59,629 nucleotides of DNA from Sulfobacillus benefaciens. Lineage in GTDB: Bacteria; Bacillota; Sulfobacillia; Sulfobacillales; Sulfobacillaceae. Shown here piece after piece: positions 1 through 6,765 of this stretch. The notes under the pieces are model-generated. The model was given only the letters and a program-made list of their open reading frames with translations. It was not told the DNA's origin and ran no database searches. The DNA lies in the NCBI GenBank assembly GCA_003023725.1, contig PXYT01000001.1, forward strand, positions 251,124 through 310,752. The letters are read 5' to 3'. Each line of letters begins with the position of its first letter. The stretch's first letter is position 1. The position numbers and the translations under genes were made by a program.

Positions 1-60
1 TCGGACTTTTTGGTTCAGTTCAGGGTCGACGATGGTCAACCATGCAGCATACAACGCCAT
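1..60 (-). CDS. YciI-like small protein, N-terminus only (runs off left edge)
   Basis: Only the first 20 codons are visible. They start at an ATG (58-60 on the complement) and read MALYAAWLTIVDPELNQKVR, then leave the window. The start is supported by a purine-rich ribosome site (AGAGGGAAG) just upstream and a good sigma-A-type promoter at 95-123. The opening beta strand followed by a short polar turn resembles YciI-type ferredoxin-like folds, but 20 residues cannot prove the family. It is transcribed away from pxpB, so the 430 bp between them is a divergent control region. Confidence 0.6.
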   Translation of the reverse strand, partial: MALYAAWLTIVDPELNQKVR

Positions 61-94
61 AAACTTCCCTCTTTTCACAGCAATTTCCCTTAAT

Positions 95-123
95 CTTATA
101 GCATTTCGTGCAACAAATTCCAA
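95..123 (-). promoter_or_regulatory. Sigma-A-type promoter for the leftmost gene
   Basis: Read on the complement, TTGGAA (118-123) is followed by a 17-bp spacer and TATAAG (95-100). The -10 is preceded by TGC, an extended -10 feature. The start codon at 60 lies about 35 nt downstream, leaving a short leader with a ribosome site. Box matches and spacing are seen directly; use in vivo is inferred. Confidence 0.6.
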
Positions 124-395
124 TGGTTCGGTCAGTGGTCCGGGGGCCGTAATCCCTTGAAGTTATTTTGCCGGAAAAGTTTGCCGCGGAAGCGATCTTT
201 AATCCAAAGGCCTTGAAAACAGCCTCCGGCTGTGCTTTTGGGATGTTCTGGGGACCCTGTTCAAACCGGGAATGATATCCCGCGCCTGCTGCTGAAATGG
301 CAGGGCCAAGGGTACATACCGCCAAAATTCGCATAAATCCGGGATTAAAGGCTTCAATTTCCCCGATTCTCACCCCAGCGTGCCCAATCCCAGCC

Positions 396-424
396 CACAA
401 ATGTGGACCATGATATCTTATAAT
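396..424 (+). promoter_or_regulatory. Possible weak promoter for pxpBC
   Basis: A perfect TATAAT lies at 419-424, 70 nt before the pxpB start. The -35 position (396-401, CACAAA, 17-bp spacer) is poor, so this would need an activator or be weak. The rest of the interval 124-493 holds no gene I can support. Confidence 0.35.
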
Positions 425-493
425 GAGATTAACCGATCCGAATTACTATTTAGACTGCGGATCCTGCTTGCCAACAAATGTTAAGGAGCGGCA

Positions 494-1210
494 TTGACAC
501 AAGTGGCCATTAGCTGGTACATCTTGGGAGATTTCAATATACGGCTCGACTTTTCAAAGGCACCGGAGTACGAAAATGGGGACAGTGTCTACCGTGTTTT
601 TGAGCAGCTGCGCGAAGACAACCGGACCTCATCATGGCACATGGTGCCTGCCTATCAAACCCTCACCATTTCGTACCCTTGGAATCAGTCCTTACAAGAG
701 GTGTTAAGTGCTGTTAACGAGTCGGTGAGCGCTCAAAACATGCCGAAGATGCCGCCGTCCCGGCGATTCGAGATTCCGGTTTGCTACCAGGGAGACTTGG
801 GACCCGACTTGCCGTTCGTGGCTCGTGAGCACCTGATGTCGCCCGACGAGGTAATCCGCCTGCACAGCCAACCGGAGTACCGCATTGAGGCAATCGGGTT
901 TTCTCCGGGGTTTCCCTACTTATCCGGTCTGCCTCGGGAATTAGCCACAGCCAGGCGCAATACCCCCCGCACACGCGTTCCTGCCGGATCGGTTGCGATT
1001 GGCGGACTCCAAAGTGGTGTTTATCCGCTGAGCACCCCCGGCGGATGGCATCTCATCGGCCGTACGCCCTTTATTCTCTTCAACACCGCTAATACGCCCC
1101 CCATCCCCTATCAGTTTGGGGATCGGCTTCACTTTTCCCCCATTAGCCGCGATGAATACGAAGAACTTCTCCAACATCCTTATTCTACTGATTTTTGGAA
1201 GAGGACATGA
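494..1210 (+). CDS. pxpB: 5-oxoprolinase subunit PxpB (KipI/allophanate hydrolase subunit 1 family)
   Basis: Cytoplasmic subunit of the ATP-dependent 5-oxoprolinase PxpABC, which opens 5-oxo-L-proline (a glutamine/glutamate breakdown product) to glutamate. The 238-residue product has the usual family length. It carries the signature GFSPGFPYLSGLP near residue 138 and the proline/glycine-rich segment PRTRVPAGSVAIGG near 160, both typical of the cyclophilin-like KipI/AHS1 fold. The start is TTG at 494, chosen because AAGGAG sits at 483-488. It overlaps pxpC by an ATGA junction, implying translational coupling. The third subunit gene, pxpA (LamB/YcsF family), is not in this window. Older annotations call such proteins kinase A inhibitor KipI; the KipI/KipA-like pair without KinA context favours the Pxp role. 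Confidence 0.9.
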   Translation: MTQVAISWYILGDFNIRLDFSKAPEYENGDSVYRVFEQLREDNRTSSWHMVPAYQTLTISYPWNQSLQEVLSAVNESVSAQNMPKMPPSRRFEIPVCYQGDLGPDLPFVAREHLMSPDEVIRLHSQPEYRIEAIGFSPGFPYLSGLPRELATARRNTPRTRVPAGSVAIGGLQSGVYPLSTPGGWHLIGRTPFILFNTANTPPIPYQFGDRLHFSPISRDEYEELLQHPYSTDFWKRT

Positions 1211-2157
1211 TGAGCTTCATAGAGATCGTAAAACCCGGCGGGCTTTCCCATATTCAAGACAGGGGTCGCACGGGATTTGAGTATCTGGGATTAAGCCGGT
1301 GCGGTCCTCTTGATTTTCGTTTGTTTGCCATGGCTCAAACCCTGGTCGGCAATTCTTTGGATGATGCTGCCATCGAAATGACTTACCAAGGCTTAGACTT
1401 CTTGTCCCCACATGATCCCGTCATCTTTTCGGTGGCAGGAGTCCAAGATATCCGTATTGGCTCTTGCATTCACCCAGCCCGAACAACGCTCGAGGCTGGG
1501 CCCGGACAACGAGTCAGTATTGGGCGGCTTACGGGCCAGCGGGCATATCTTGCGGTCCGGGGCGGATTTGATACGCCGAGGGTATTAGGCAGTCGCTCGA
1601 CCGATTTCACAGCCGGAATCGGCGGGTGGCAGGGCCGATCCCTTCGTGCTGGAGATGAGATTCCCGTTAAGGCCCCTCCTCCTCATCGTATTCCCGCCTT
1701 TGACATGTTGCCGGACGATACTCCGGATTGCGACTCACCGCTTCATGTGGTTGTGGGCCCGGACACCGGGGAATTTCCTCCGGAAGCTGTTAACACCTTT
1801 CTGAAGGCGGAATACGCTTTCACCTCTGCGAGCAACCTTATGGGAATTAGGTTAAGCGGTCCGCCAATTAAACCCAGGGACGAGGCGGCGTCCAAAGTAT
1901 CCCGAGGAATGGTTCCCGGTTCCATCCAAGTGCCGCCGGACGGCCAGCCCATCATTCTCTTAAATCAGCGCGGAACCATCGGCGGATATCCCGTTGTGGC
2001 CACACTGCTGAGTCCGGAATTGTGGCGATTGGCCCAGTGGCCATCTTCAAAGAAGTTGTCGTTCGTCGCGCTCTCACCTGCTAAGGCTCAGGCTTACAGT
2101 CATGGCATCTATCGGCGCTTGATGGCATGGTGCGAGGGAGTTGTCGGACAGTCTTAG
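1207..2157 (+). CDS. pxpC: 5-oxoprolinase subunit PxpC (biotin-dependent carboxyltransferase-like, AHS2 family)
   Basis: Partner of PxpB in ATP-dependent cleavage of 5-oxoproline. The product is about 316 residues. It opens with IEIVKPGGLSHIQDRGR, the family's N-terminal signature, and has the later AVRGGFDTPRVLGSRSTD block around residue 115 and the NQRGTIGGYPVVA block around 255. I choose ATG 1207, overlapping the pxpB stop, because GGAAGAGG lies just before it; an upstream in-frame TTG at 1195 has no better site. The stop overlaps the stop of the convergent spoIIM gene by 4 bp. The annotation as KipA or urea amidolyase-related protein is the same family. Confidence 0.9.
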   Translation: MMSFIEIVKPGGLSHIQDRGRTGFEYLGLSRCGPLDFRLFAMAQTLVGNSLDDAAIEMTYQGLDFLSPHDPVIFSVAGVQDIRIGSCIHPARTTLEAGPGQRVSIGRLTGQRAYLAVRGGFDTPRVLGSRSTDFTAGIGGWQGRSLRAGDEIPVKAPPPHRIPAFDMLPDDTPDCDSPLHVVVGPDTGEFPPEAVNTFLKAEYAFTSASNLMGIRLSGPPIKPRDEAASKVSRGMVPGSIQVPPDGQPIILLNQRGTIGGYPVVATLLSPELWRLAQWPSSKKLSFVALSPAKAQAYSHGIYRRLMAWCEGVVGQS

Positions 2158-2792
2158 ATGCCCCATTGACCCGCGATGTGAATCAAAAACGGGGAACCAT
2201 AAGCTTCCACGGCAGTGCCCACCACAATCACCAGTGCCATCAGCACGACCAGAGTAGTGAAACCGCCAAACTTCTGAATCAAGGAACTTCTGGCAGAACC
2301 CCCCTTGGTTGCAATTAACTGCCAGGAAAATCCCAGCGCCACACCACTCACGATGAGCAGGGCCGGAACAATAAACAGGTTTTGGAGGACAACAGCGATA
2401 ACAGCCAGGGCAAAACCTTCCCAATGAAGAGATGAAATGAGAAATGCTACCGTAAAGCCCAGAACAAATCCTCGAAAAAATAGGGTCACAAGCACTAAGG
2501 GCATCCCCGCGACGGACACGCCCAAAATATAAAACAAGCCCAGAACTTTAAGGTTACTAACAAGAGCCGGCTGAAATAGCCCGGCATAGGTCGGTGTCGA
2601 TGTCTCCATGCCTACAAATTGACGGACGTATGTGGATAGCGACAAAATGTCTGCCGGCGTCAATGTTTCAATGGCCAGAACCCCGAACAGTATCCCCACA
2701 GCGAACATCGCAACCGCAACATAAATGGGTATGAGGTATTGCCTAAAATACTCATCCCATATCGTGACAGGGTATGTCCTCCTGTTCATCAT
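2154..2792 (-). CDS. spoIIM: Stage II sporulation protein M
   Basis: Polytopic mother-cell membrane protein. In Bacillus it forms the DMP complex with SpoIID and SpoIIP, which thins septal peptidoglycan so that the mother cell can engulf the forespore. The 212-residue product has about five hydrophobic segments: near residues 20-40, 75-95, 100-125, 135-160 and 185-205. It also has the conserved FFRGFVLGFT stretch of the SpoIIM/stage II M family. Start ATG 2792 (or 2789) is chosen because GGGAGGA lies 5-6 nt upstream; an upstream TTG at 2810 is less likely. It is the last gene of a nudF-xre-spoIIM operon, the same neighbourhood (nudF near spoIIM) seen in Bacillus. Confidence 0.93.
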   Translation of the reverse strand: MMNRRTYPVTIWDEYFRQYLIPIYVAVAMFAVGILFGVLAIETLTPADILSLSTYVRQFVGMETSTPTYAGLFQPALVSNLKVLGLFYILGVSVAGMPLVLVTLFFRGFVLGFTVAFLISSLHWEGFALAVIAVVLQNLFIVPALLIVSGVALGFSWQLIATKGGSARSSLIQKFGGFTTLVVLMALVIVVGTAVEAYGSPFLIHIAGQWGI

Positions 2793-2826
2793 AGACTGTC
2801 CTCCCTGCAACAGCCTATGATGGGGA

Positions 2827-3582
2827 TTAGGGATCTAGACCTAAAAGGTCTCCTTCGAATTTTTCAATCCCTCTCCAATTCTCGTGGTCATCATCGTGCA
2901 AGTCTTCCCGGCTTAACCGACCTACCAATTGCAAAATCACCATTTTGTCCTCATCGCCCAGATTGGCCCATAACCGCTGTAAAGTGTGCCAGAACAAATC
3001 TTGTGGTCCCGGTTGATTTCCGTAGACTGCGGGAATTCGCCAGTCCTGCAGAGACATTTCGAGCTGCTCGGCTAAATGCGTGATTAATGTCGCACTGGGA
3101 ACCATCTTGCCCTGTTCCACACCGCAGATTGTTTGCTTGGTGACTCCGACCCTGGCGGCCAACTGAGTCTCCGTCCAATCTCTTTGATGACGAAAATGGC
3201 GCACGTACCAACCAAACTCGAGCAACAAGGCAGGACAGCAAATACGTGCCGTTTGCAGTTGCGTATGCAAAGCGTGCGCCAATTCATGAAGACTGGGTTC
3301 ATCATGGCTATCCTGAAAATGGCGCCATACACCTGGGGGGATTCCCAGCGTTTCGAAAATTTTAGACAGCTTGTTTTCGCTGAGCACCGCGTTACCCCGT
3401 TCGACTCGAGTAATTAACACTTGTGACACACCGATACGGTGAGCCAGCTCCGTAACCGTGAGCCCTCGCCTTTCGCGGTGTTGGCGCATCCACACTCCAA
3501 ATCGTTTCAACAATTCATGACCATTGTGCTTGGCTTGCAGTAATTGCGCATGGATATCCTCAATCAACGGCACCGATTCCAC
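2827..3582 (-). CDS. Tandem XRE-family DNA-binding protein
   Basis: A 251-residue cytoplasmic regulator with two separate helix-turn-helix XRE domains. The first (about residues 30-85) contains GLTVTELAHRIGVSQVLITR. The second (about 125-180) contains WTETQLAARVGVTKQTICG. Each has the alanine/glycine turn and the recognition-helix pattern of Cro/CI proteins. Start GTG 3582 has GAGGAGG 9 nt upstream. It lies between nudF and spoIIM on the same strand with short gaps, so it is probably co-transcribed. The target is unknown; the 17-bp dyad at 4264-4280 in the operon leader is an obvious candidate for autoregulation. The C-terminal 70 residues are mostly helical and could serve for dimerisation. 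I cannot name an ortholog. Confidence 0.85.
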   Translation of the reverse strand: MESVPLIEDIHAQLLQAKHNGHELLKRFGVWMRQHRERRGLTVTELAHRIGVSQVLITRVERGNAVLSENKLSKIFETLGIPPGVWRHFQDSHDEPSLHELAHALHTQLQTARICCPALLLEFGWYVRHFRHQRDWTETQLAARVGVTKQTICGVEQGKMVPSATLITHLAEQLEMSLQDWRIPAVYGNQPGPQDLFWHTLQRLWANLGDEDKMVILQLVGRLSREDLHDDDHENWRGIEKFEGDLLGLDP

Positions 3583-3610
3583 GGAAAACGCCTCCTCATG
3601 GCCGGGTGTC

Positions 3611-4147
3611 TCACGGGCTTCTATCCAAATTTCGACACAACCACCATTGTAGGCCGATCAACGCAATACCATTCACGCCTTGAGCAGAACGGACAAACTC
3701 CTCAATTTGTTCGCCATGCCATAATTCGGTCTCGATTTCTTCATCCGCATCAAGGCGGGATTGACTATGCGACAAGCCATAGGCATAATACAGAAAGATC
3801 TCTTCATCTGTGTATCCCGGGCTGGGATAAAACGTTGTCACCAGCTGCCAACTGTCCGCGCTGTATCCCGTTTCTTCCAGTAACTCCCGTTGGGCAGCTT
3901 CGATGGGGCTTTCCCCTGAGTCCAGTTTCCCTGCCGGCAACTCGTAAAGTGTCTGCTGTACCGCCCATCTGTGCTGTCTTATTATGACGACTCGGGATTC
4001 GCTGTCTTCGGCAATAACAGCAACGGCAGGAACTCGAACCACGACCTCCCGGGACGCCTGAGTGCCCTTTACGACCACCGGGTCGACTCGAACCGATATT
4101 GTCCTCCCTCGGTAAACCCATTGTTCCGGACCTGAACGCTGCTCCAT
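3611..4147 (-). CDS. nudF: NUDIX hydrolase, ADP-ribose pyrophosphatase family
   Basis: Cleaves ADP-ribose (and related NDP-sugars) to AMP and ribose-5-phosphate. The Nudix box runs G-x5-E-x7-REELLEETG-type, seen here as GKLDSGESPIEAAQ followed directly by RELLEETGY; the glutamates bind the catalytic Mg2+. The 178-residue product starts at ATG 4147, giving the usual beginning (EQWVYRGRTISVRVD) of NudF proteins. The open frame extends further upstream (ATG at 4231 and 4291) without family similarity. Its ribosome site (AAGGGA) is rather distant, so the start is not certain. It is the first gene of the nudF-xre-spoIIM operon, matching Bacillus, where nudF also lies beside spoIIM. Confidence 0.9.
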   Translation of the reverse strand: MEQRSGPEQWVYRGRTISVRVDPVVVKGTQASREVVVRVPAVAVIAEDSESRVVIIRQHRWAVQQTLYELPAGKLDSGESPIEAAQRELLEETGYSADSWQLVTTFYPSPGYTDEEIFLYYAYGLSHSQSRLDADEEIETELWHGEQIEEFVRSAQGVNGIALIGLQWWLCRNLDRSP

Positions 4148-4263
4148 GAGGTATAAAAATCCCTTTCCAAATAGCCGGCTGTCCCGTGGAAGTATTGGTG
4201 TTAAGGCTTTTGCGGACCGGCAACATGCCATTTTTGCAGATTCCCTGCCGAAAATTTCAACAC

Positions 4264-4326
4264 AGGTCAAAATTTGACCTTGGCCGACCATACATCATGT
4301 ATATCTTACATATTTTATATCTTACA
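4264..4326. promoter_or_regulatory. 17-bp perfect dyad plus 11-bp direct repeats in the nudF leader
   Basis: AGGTCAAAATTTGACCT at 4264-4280 is a perfect inverted repeat (8+1+8). Two copies of TATATCTTACA lie at 4300-4310 and 4316-4326, the second running into the end of the Hfq-like gene. The block sits about 120 bp upstream of nudF in otherwise noncoding sequence. The dyad looks like an operator for a dimeric regulator, the XRE protein of the same operon being the nearest candidate. The symmetry is seen; the role is inferred. Confidence 0.5.
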
Positions 4327-4663
4327 CGTTTTTTTCCGTATTTCCATCACCCAGGTAAAGATGAATGTAACGAATCGCGGATTTAAAAATCAGAATTTCT
4401 TCACCCTGGCTCAAAAGTAAAATAGCATAGGTGTCAAATCCGTCAATAACCCCAATCAAGGGTTCACCGTCAAGAAAAACGACCTCAACTAGAGAGCGTT
4501 CCGTCATCAAATGTTGGTAAAAGGCATCCTGAACATAACTGGTCCGGTTTCCTGCCGGCCCGGTCGATGCCTGTTGAGGCGGCGCTTGACGCGAAGTTGG
4601 CTTCTGAACCCGCGCCTTATCCGTTCGGTTGGTGCGGGGAACCTCAATCCACTTCTCTGACAT
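4322..4663 (-). CDS. Hfq/Sm-like RNA chaperone, divergent
   Basis: A 113-residue protein. The first 40 residues are basic, Pro/Gln-rich and probably disordered. Residues about 44-102 follow the Hfq Sm fold: QDAFYQHLMTERSLVEV (helix and Sm1 start), then the strands GEPLIGVIDGFDTYAILLL with the Sm1 GxxDxFDxxxxLL pattern, then an Sm2 block ILIFKSAIRYI. Classical Hfq has YKHAISTI at Sm2; here the histidine of the KH motif is serine and the preceding tyrosine is phenylalanine. Hfq binds sRNA/mRNA uridine tracts as a hexamer. Start ATG 4663 has AAAGAGGG at the right distance. It follows the 4681-5433 gene by 17 bp, so the two are probably one transcript. Confidence 0.75.
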   Translation of the reverse strand: MSEKWIEVPRTNRTDKARVQKPTSRQAPPQQASTGPAGNRTSYVQDAFYQHLMTERSLVEVVFLDGEPLIGVIDGFDTYAILLLSQGEEILIFKSAIRYIHLYLGDGNTEKNV

Positions 4664-4680
4664 AGATTAGCCCTCTTTCC

Positions 4681-5433
4681 TCACGACTCTGATTGGTCGG
4701 TATTACGGCGACTTTCACTTTCAGTTTCCGCGATGTCGCTTGGAGGTCTTTTGATCGGCTTCGGACGCTGAATCTCGGATAAACGCCGGTTGATGGCATC
4801 CAAAACCGCTCTGACGGCTGCCCCGTGCCCTCCCTCGCGCCGTTCTCGCGCCGCGCCCACTAAAATTTCTTCGCGCCGTCTGGAGCTCACATAGCTGAGA
4901 GCGACCACAACGACAGTTGTCCCGGCCAGAGACATAGTCTCCAATGCTGCTAGTACCAAAGGTTCGCGCAATTCCGGAATTTGATTGAGGGCGTCCACCG
5001 TAGCCCATGCCATCATATTGTGATACTGACTGGGAACATAGTGACCCCGCCACTGCCCCTCGTAGTCTGTGCTGCCGTCATTACTGGGCTGAAGACGGAC
5101 AAAACTGTGTCCGACGTGATGAATGGTATCCAGATCCATGCGGAATTCGGCCACAATCAACCGTGGAAAGGGTTCCATCGGACCGTCGTCGACAATCTGG
5201 GCCACCGATATTTTCTTGTGGTCGATGCGCAAATCCCATTGTGCCAATAAGGCACTTTCCACATCCCGCACAATCTGTTTAGGTGCGCGGTCTAGGGTCG
5301 TCAACACATGAATTTCTTCTACTGCCCCCCACTCATTGACGGCAACATGACACCGCAACACCGTGGGCAAACGTCTAATGAGTGCCTCAATTTCTGACAC
5401 GGAAACCTGTTCGAATTCCCCGCTCATGAACAC
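4681..5433 (-). CDS. Uncharacterised two-part alpha/beta protein
   Basis: I do not recognise a named family. Residues 8-75 form a compact alpha/beta unit with VSVSEIEALIRRLPTVLR, a EEIHVLTTLDRAPKQIVRD segment and the run LRIDHKKISVAQ. Proteins with such a 'PKQIVRDIES' block occur as conserved hypotheticals in thermophilic Firmicutes and Actinobacteria (memory, not checked). Residues 85-225 hold what looks like two related strand-helix units, the last containing REEILVGAARE and AVRAVLDAINRRL. No signal peptide or membrane segment is visible. I prefer GTG 5433, which has AAAGGAG 5 nt upstream; ATG 5427 is the alternative. It is 17 bp upstream of the Hfq-like gene and likely co-transcribed with it. 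Confidence 0.7.
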   Translation of the reverse strand: MFMSGEFEQVSVSEIEALIRRLPTVLRCHVAVNEWGAVEEIHVLTTLDRAPKQIVRDVESALLAQWDLRIDHKKISVAQIVDDGPMEPFPRLIVAEFRMDLDTIHHVGHSFVRLQPSNDGSTDYEGQWRGHYVPSQYHNMMAWATVDALNQIPELREPLVLAALETMSLAGTTVVVVALSYVSSRRREEILVGAARERREGGHGAAVRAVLDAINRRLSEIQRPKPIKRPPSDIAETESESRRNTDQSES

Positions 5434-5474
5434 GGAAACTCCTTTATTGACCGGCATAATGATCTTTGCATTAT

Positions 5475-5507
5475 AAAAAGAGGATATCTTGTTAATTCGA
5501 TATCCTC
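5475..5507 (-). terminator. Intrinsic terminator after leucine dehydrogenase
   Basis: GAGGATATC (5480-5488) pairs with GATATCCTC (5499-5507) across a 10-nt loop. On the minus strand the hairpin is followed by CTTTTTATAA. It lies 29 bp past the stop of the 5536-6603 gene. Confidence 0.85.
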
Positions 5508-5535
5508 TCTCCTCATTCCTTTATTTTACTATTCT

Positions 5536-6603
5536 TTATTCTGGAATGTACGTCAAATTAATCTTTCCCAATTCATGAATGCGCCGTTCCGCCACTCGGT
5601 CCGCAGCCTCCTGGGTAGGAATATTCTCCTCCTGCGAGTGCAAAAGAATTTCCTGAACTTGTTTGCCAATCTGGCGTACCCGGGAATAGGCCCGCTCTTT
5701 GTGGTATCCGTCCCGGTGAAACTCATCCGCCACGTTGACGACCCCGCCGCCGTTGATCACATAATCTGGAACATACACGATACCCCGCCGCAACAATTCC
5801 AAACCGTGGCGTGGCTCCTTCAATTGGTTGTTGGCTGAACCCGCAATGACTTTGCACCGAAACCTGGGAATGGTTTCGTCATTAATAATGGCTCCCAAGG
5901 CACATGGAGCAAAAATGTCTGCCTCCACTGCGTAAATTTCCTCAGGCCGCACCCACTGGGCACCTAATTGTTCCGCAACCTTCCGGCTGTCTTCGGGATG
6001 AATGTCGGTCACAATGAGTTGGGCTCCTTGTTCCAGAAGCATGTGCCCCAACAGACTGCCCACATGTCCAAGGCCCTGAATGGCGACAGTTTTTCCATGA
6101 AAGTCATCAGAACCGAATGCCGTCATCATGGCGGCCCTCATACCTTCCAAGACACCAAGGGCTGTTGCCGGGGACGGATCGCCGCTGGTTTCCTTTAATC
6201 CCCCCACAAATTCCGTTTCGCGGGCGACAACGGCCATGTCATCCGCATTGACGCCGACATCCTCCGCCGTGATATAACGGCCCCCTAAACTTTGGATAAG
6301 GCGACCAAACGACCGCAGCAGGGCTTCCGACTTGTCATGACGGGAATCTGCCCAGATTACCGATTTGCCACCCCCTAAATCCAATCCCATCGCCGCATTC
6401 TTGTAGGTCATTCCCCTAGAAAGCCGGAGAGCATCCGTAATCGCTTCATCTTCCGTCTCATAAGGCCACATTCTCAGACCACCCAAAGCCGGTCCCAATG
6501 TCGTGTCATGAATAGCGACAATAGCTTTTAGGCCTGTTGTCTGATCATGCCAAAAGACCAATTCCTCATGACCATACTGTTCCATCGCTTCAAATATTTT
6601 CAT
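5536..6603 (-). CDS. bcd: Leucine (branched-chain amino acid) dehydrogenase
   Basis: NAD-dependent oxidative deamination of leucine, valine or isoleucine to the 2-oxo acid, the entry to branched-chain fatty acid synthesis. Its 355 residues match the Glu/Leu/Phe/Val dehydrogenase family (usual length about 360). The N-terminal catalytic part has GPALGGLRMWPY near residue 38 and the glycine-rich KNAAMGLDLGGGKSVI near 68-84 with the substrate-binding and catalytic lysines. The Rossmann part has VAIQGLGHVGSLLG near 170-183 followed by the acidic strand end VTDIHP. Start ATG 6603 is the family start, but the best ribosome site (AAAGGAAG) is about 28 nt away and separated by a hairpin at 6610-6627. 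In Bacillus a bcd gene sits in a branched-chain degradation operon; here it stands alone after spo0A with its own terminator. Confidence 0.92.
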   Translation of the reverse strand: MKIFEAMEQYGHEELVFWHDQTTGLKAIVAIHDTTLGPALGGLRMWPYETEDEAITDALRLSRGMTYKNAAMGLDLGGGKSVIWADSRHDKSEALLRSFGRLIQSLGGRYITAEDVGVNADDMAVVARETEFVGGLKETSGDPSPATALGVLEGMRAAMMTAFGSDDFHGKTVAIQGLGHVGSLLGHMLLEQGAQLIVTDIHPEDSRKVAEQLGAQWVRPEEIYAVEADIFAPCALGAIINDETIPRFRCKVIAGSANNQLKEPRHGLELLRRGIVYVPDYVINGGGVVNVADEFHRDGYHKERAYSRVRQIGKQVQEILLHSQEENIPTQEAADRVAERRIHELGKINLTYIPE

Positions 6604-6609
6604 CGCGAC

Positions 6610-6627
6610 CCCGCACTAGTGTGCGGG
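6610..6627 (-). promoter_or_regulatory. Hairpin between ribosome site and start of bcd
   Basis: CCCGCAC (6610-6616), loop TAGT, GTGCGGG (6621-6627) is a perfect 7-bp stem. On the transcript it lies between AAAGGAAG and the ATG at 6603. If folded, it brings the ribosome site to about 11 nt from the start codon. This is sequence-visible; a translational role is inferred. Confidence 0.45.
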
Positions 6628-6735
6628 ACTCACTTCCTTTCTCTCGTATCTGGGTGGAGCGGCAGCCAAAAGGCCCTGATCTCCGCTCATCATCATGTCA
6701 CAAACCTCCAAAACGGTAAACCAGCAGACGGCACA

Positions 6736-6765
6736 ATAAAAAAGAAAAGCCCCTGCTGGGGCTTT
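6736..6765 (-). terminator. Intrinsic terminator of spo0A
   Basis: AAAGCCCC (6746-6753) pairs with GGGGCTTT (6758-6765), followed on the minus strand by TTTTCTTTTTTATT. The stem overlaps the last bases of the spo0A stop codon. Confidence 0.9.

Noticed and set aside
20-400. 126-codon minus-strand open frame at the left edge
   Set aside because: It overlaps the YciI-like start and the promoter in another frame, and has no family similarity or ribosome site.
4148-4291. Longer NudF start (ATG 4231 or 4291)
   Set aside because: The added residues (cysteine-rich, basic) do not resemble NudF, whose family start aligns with ATG 4147.
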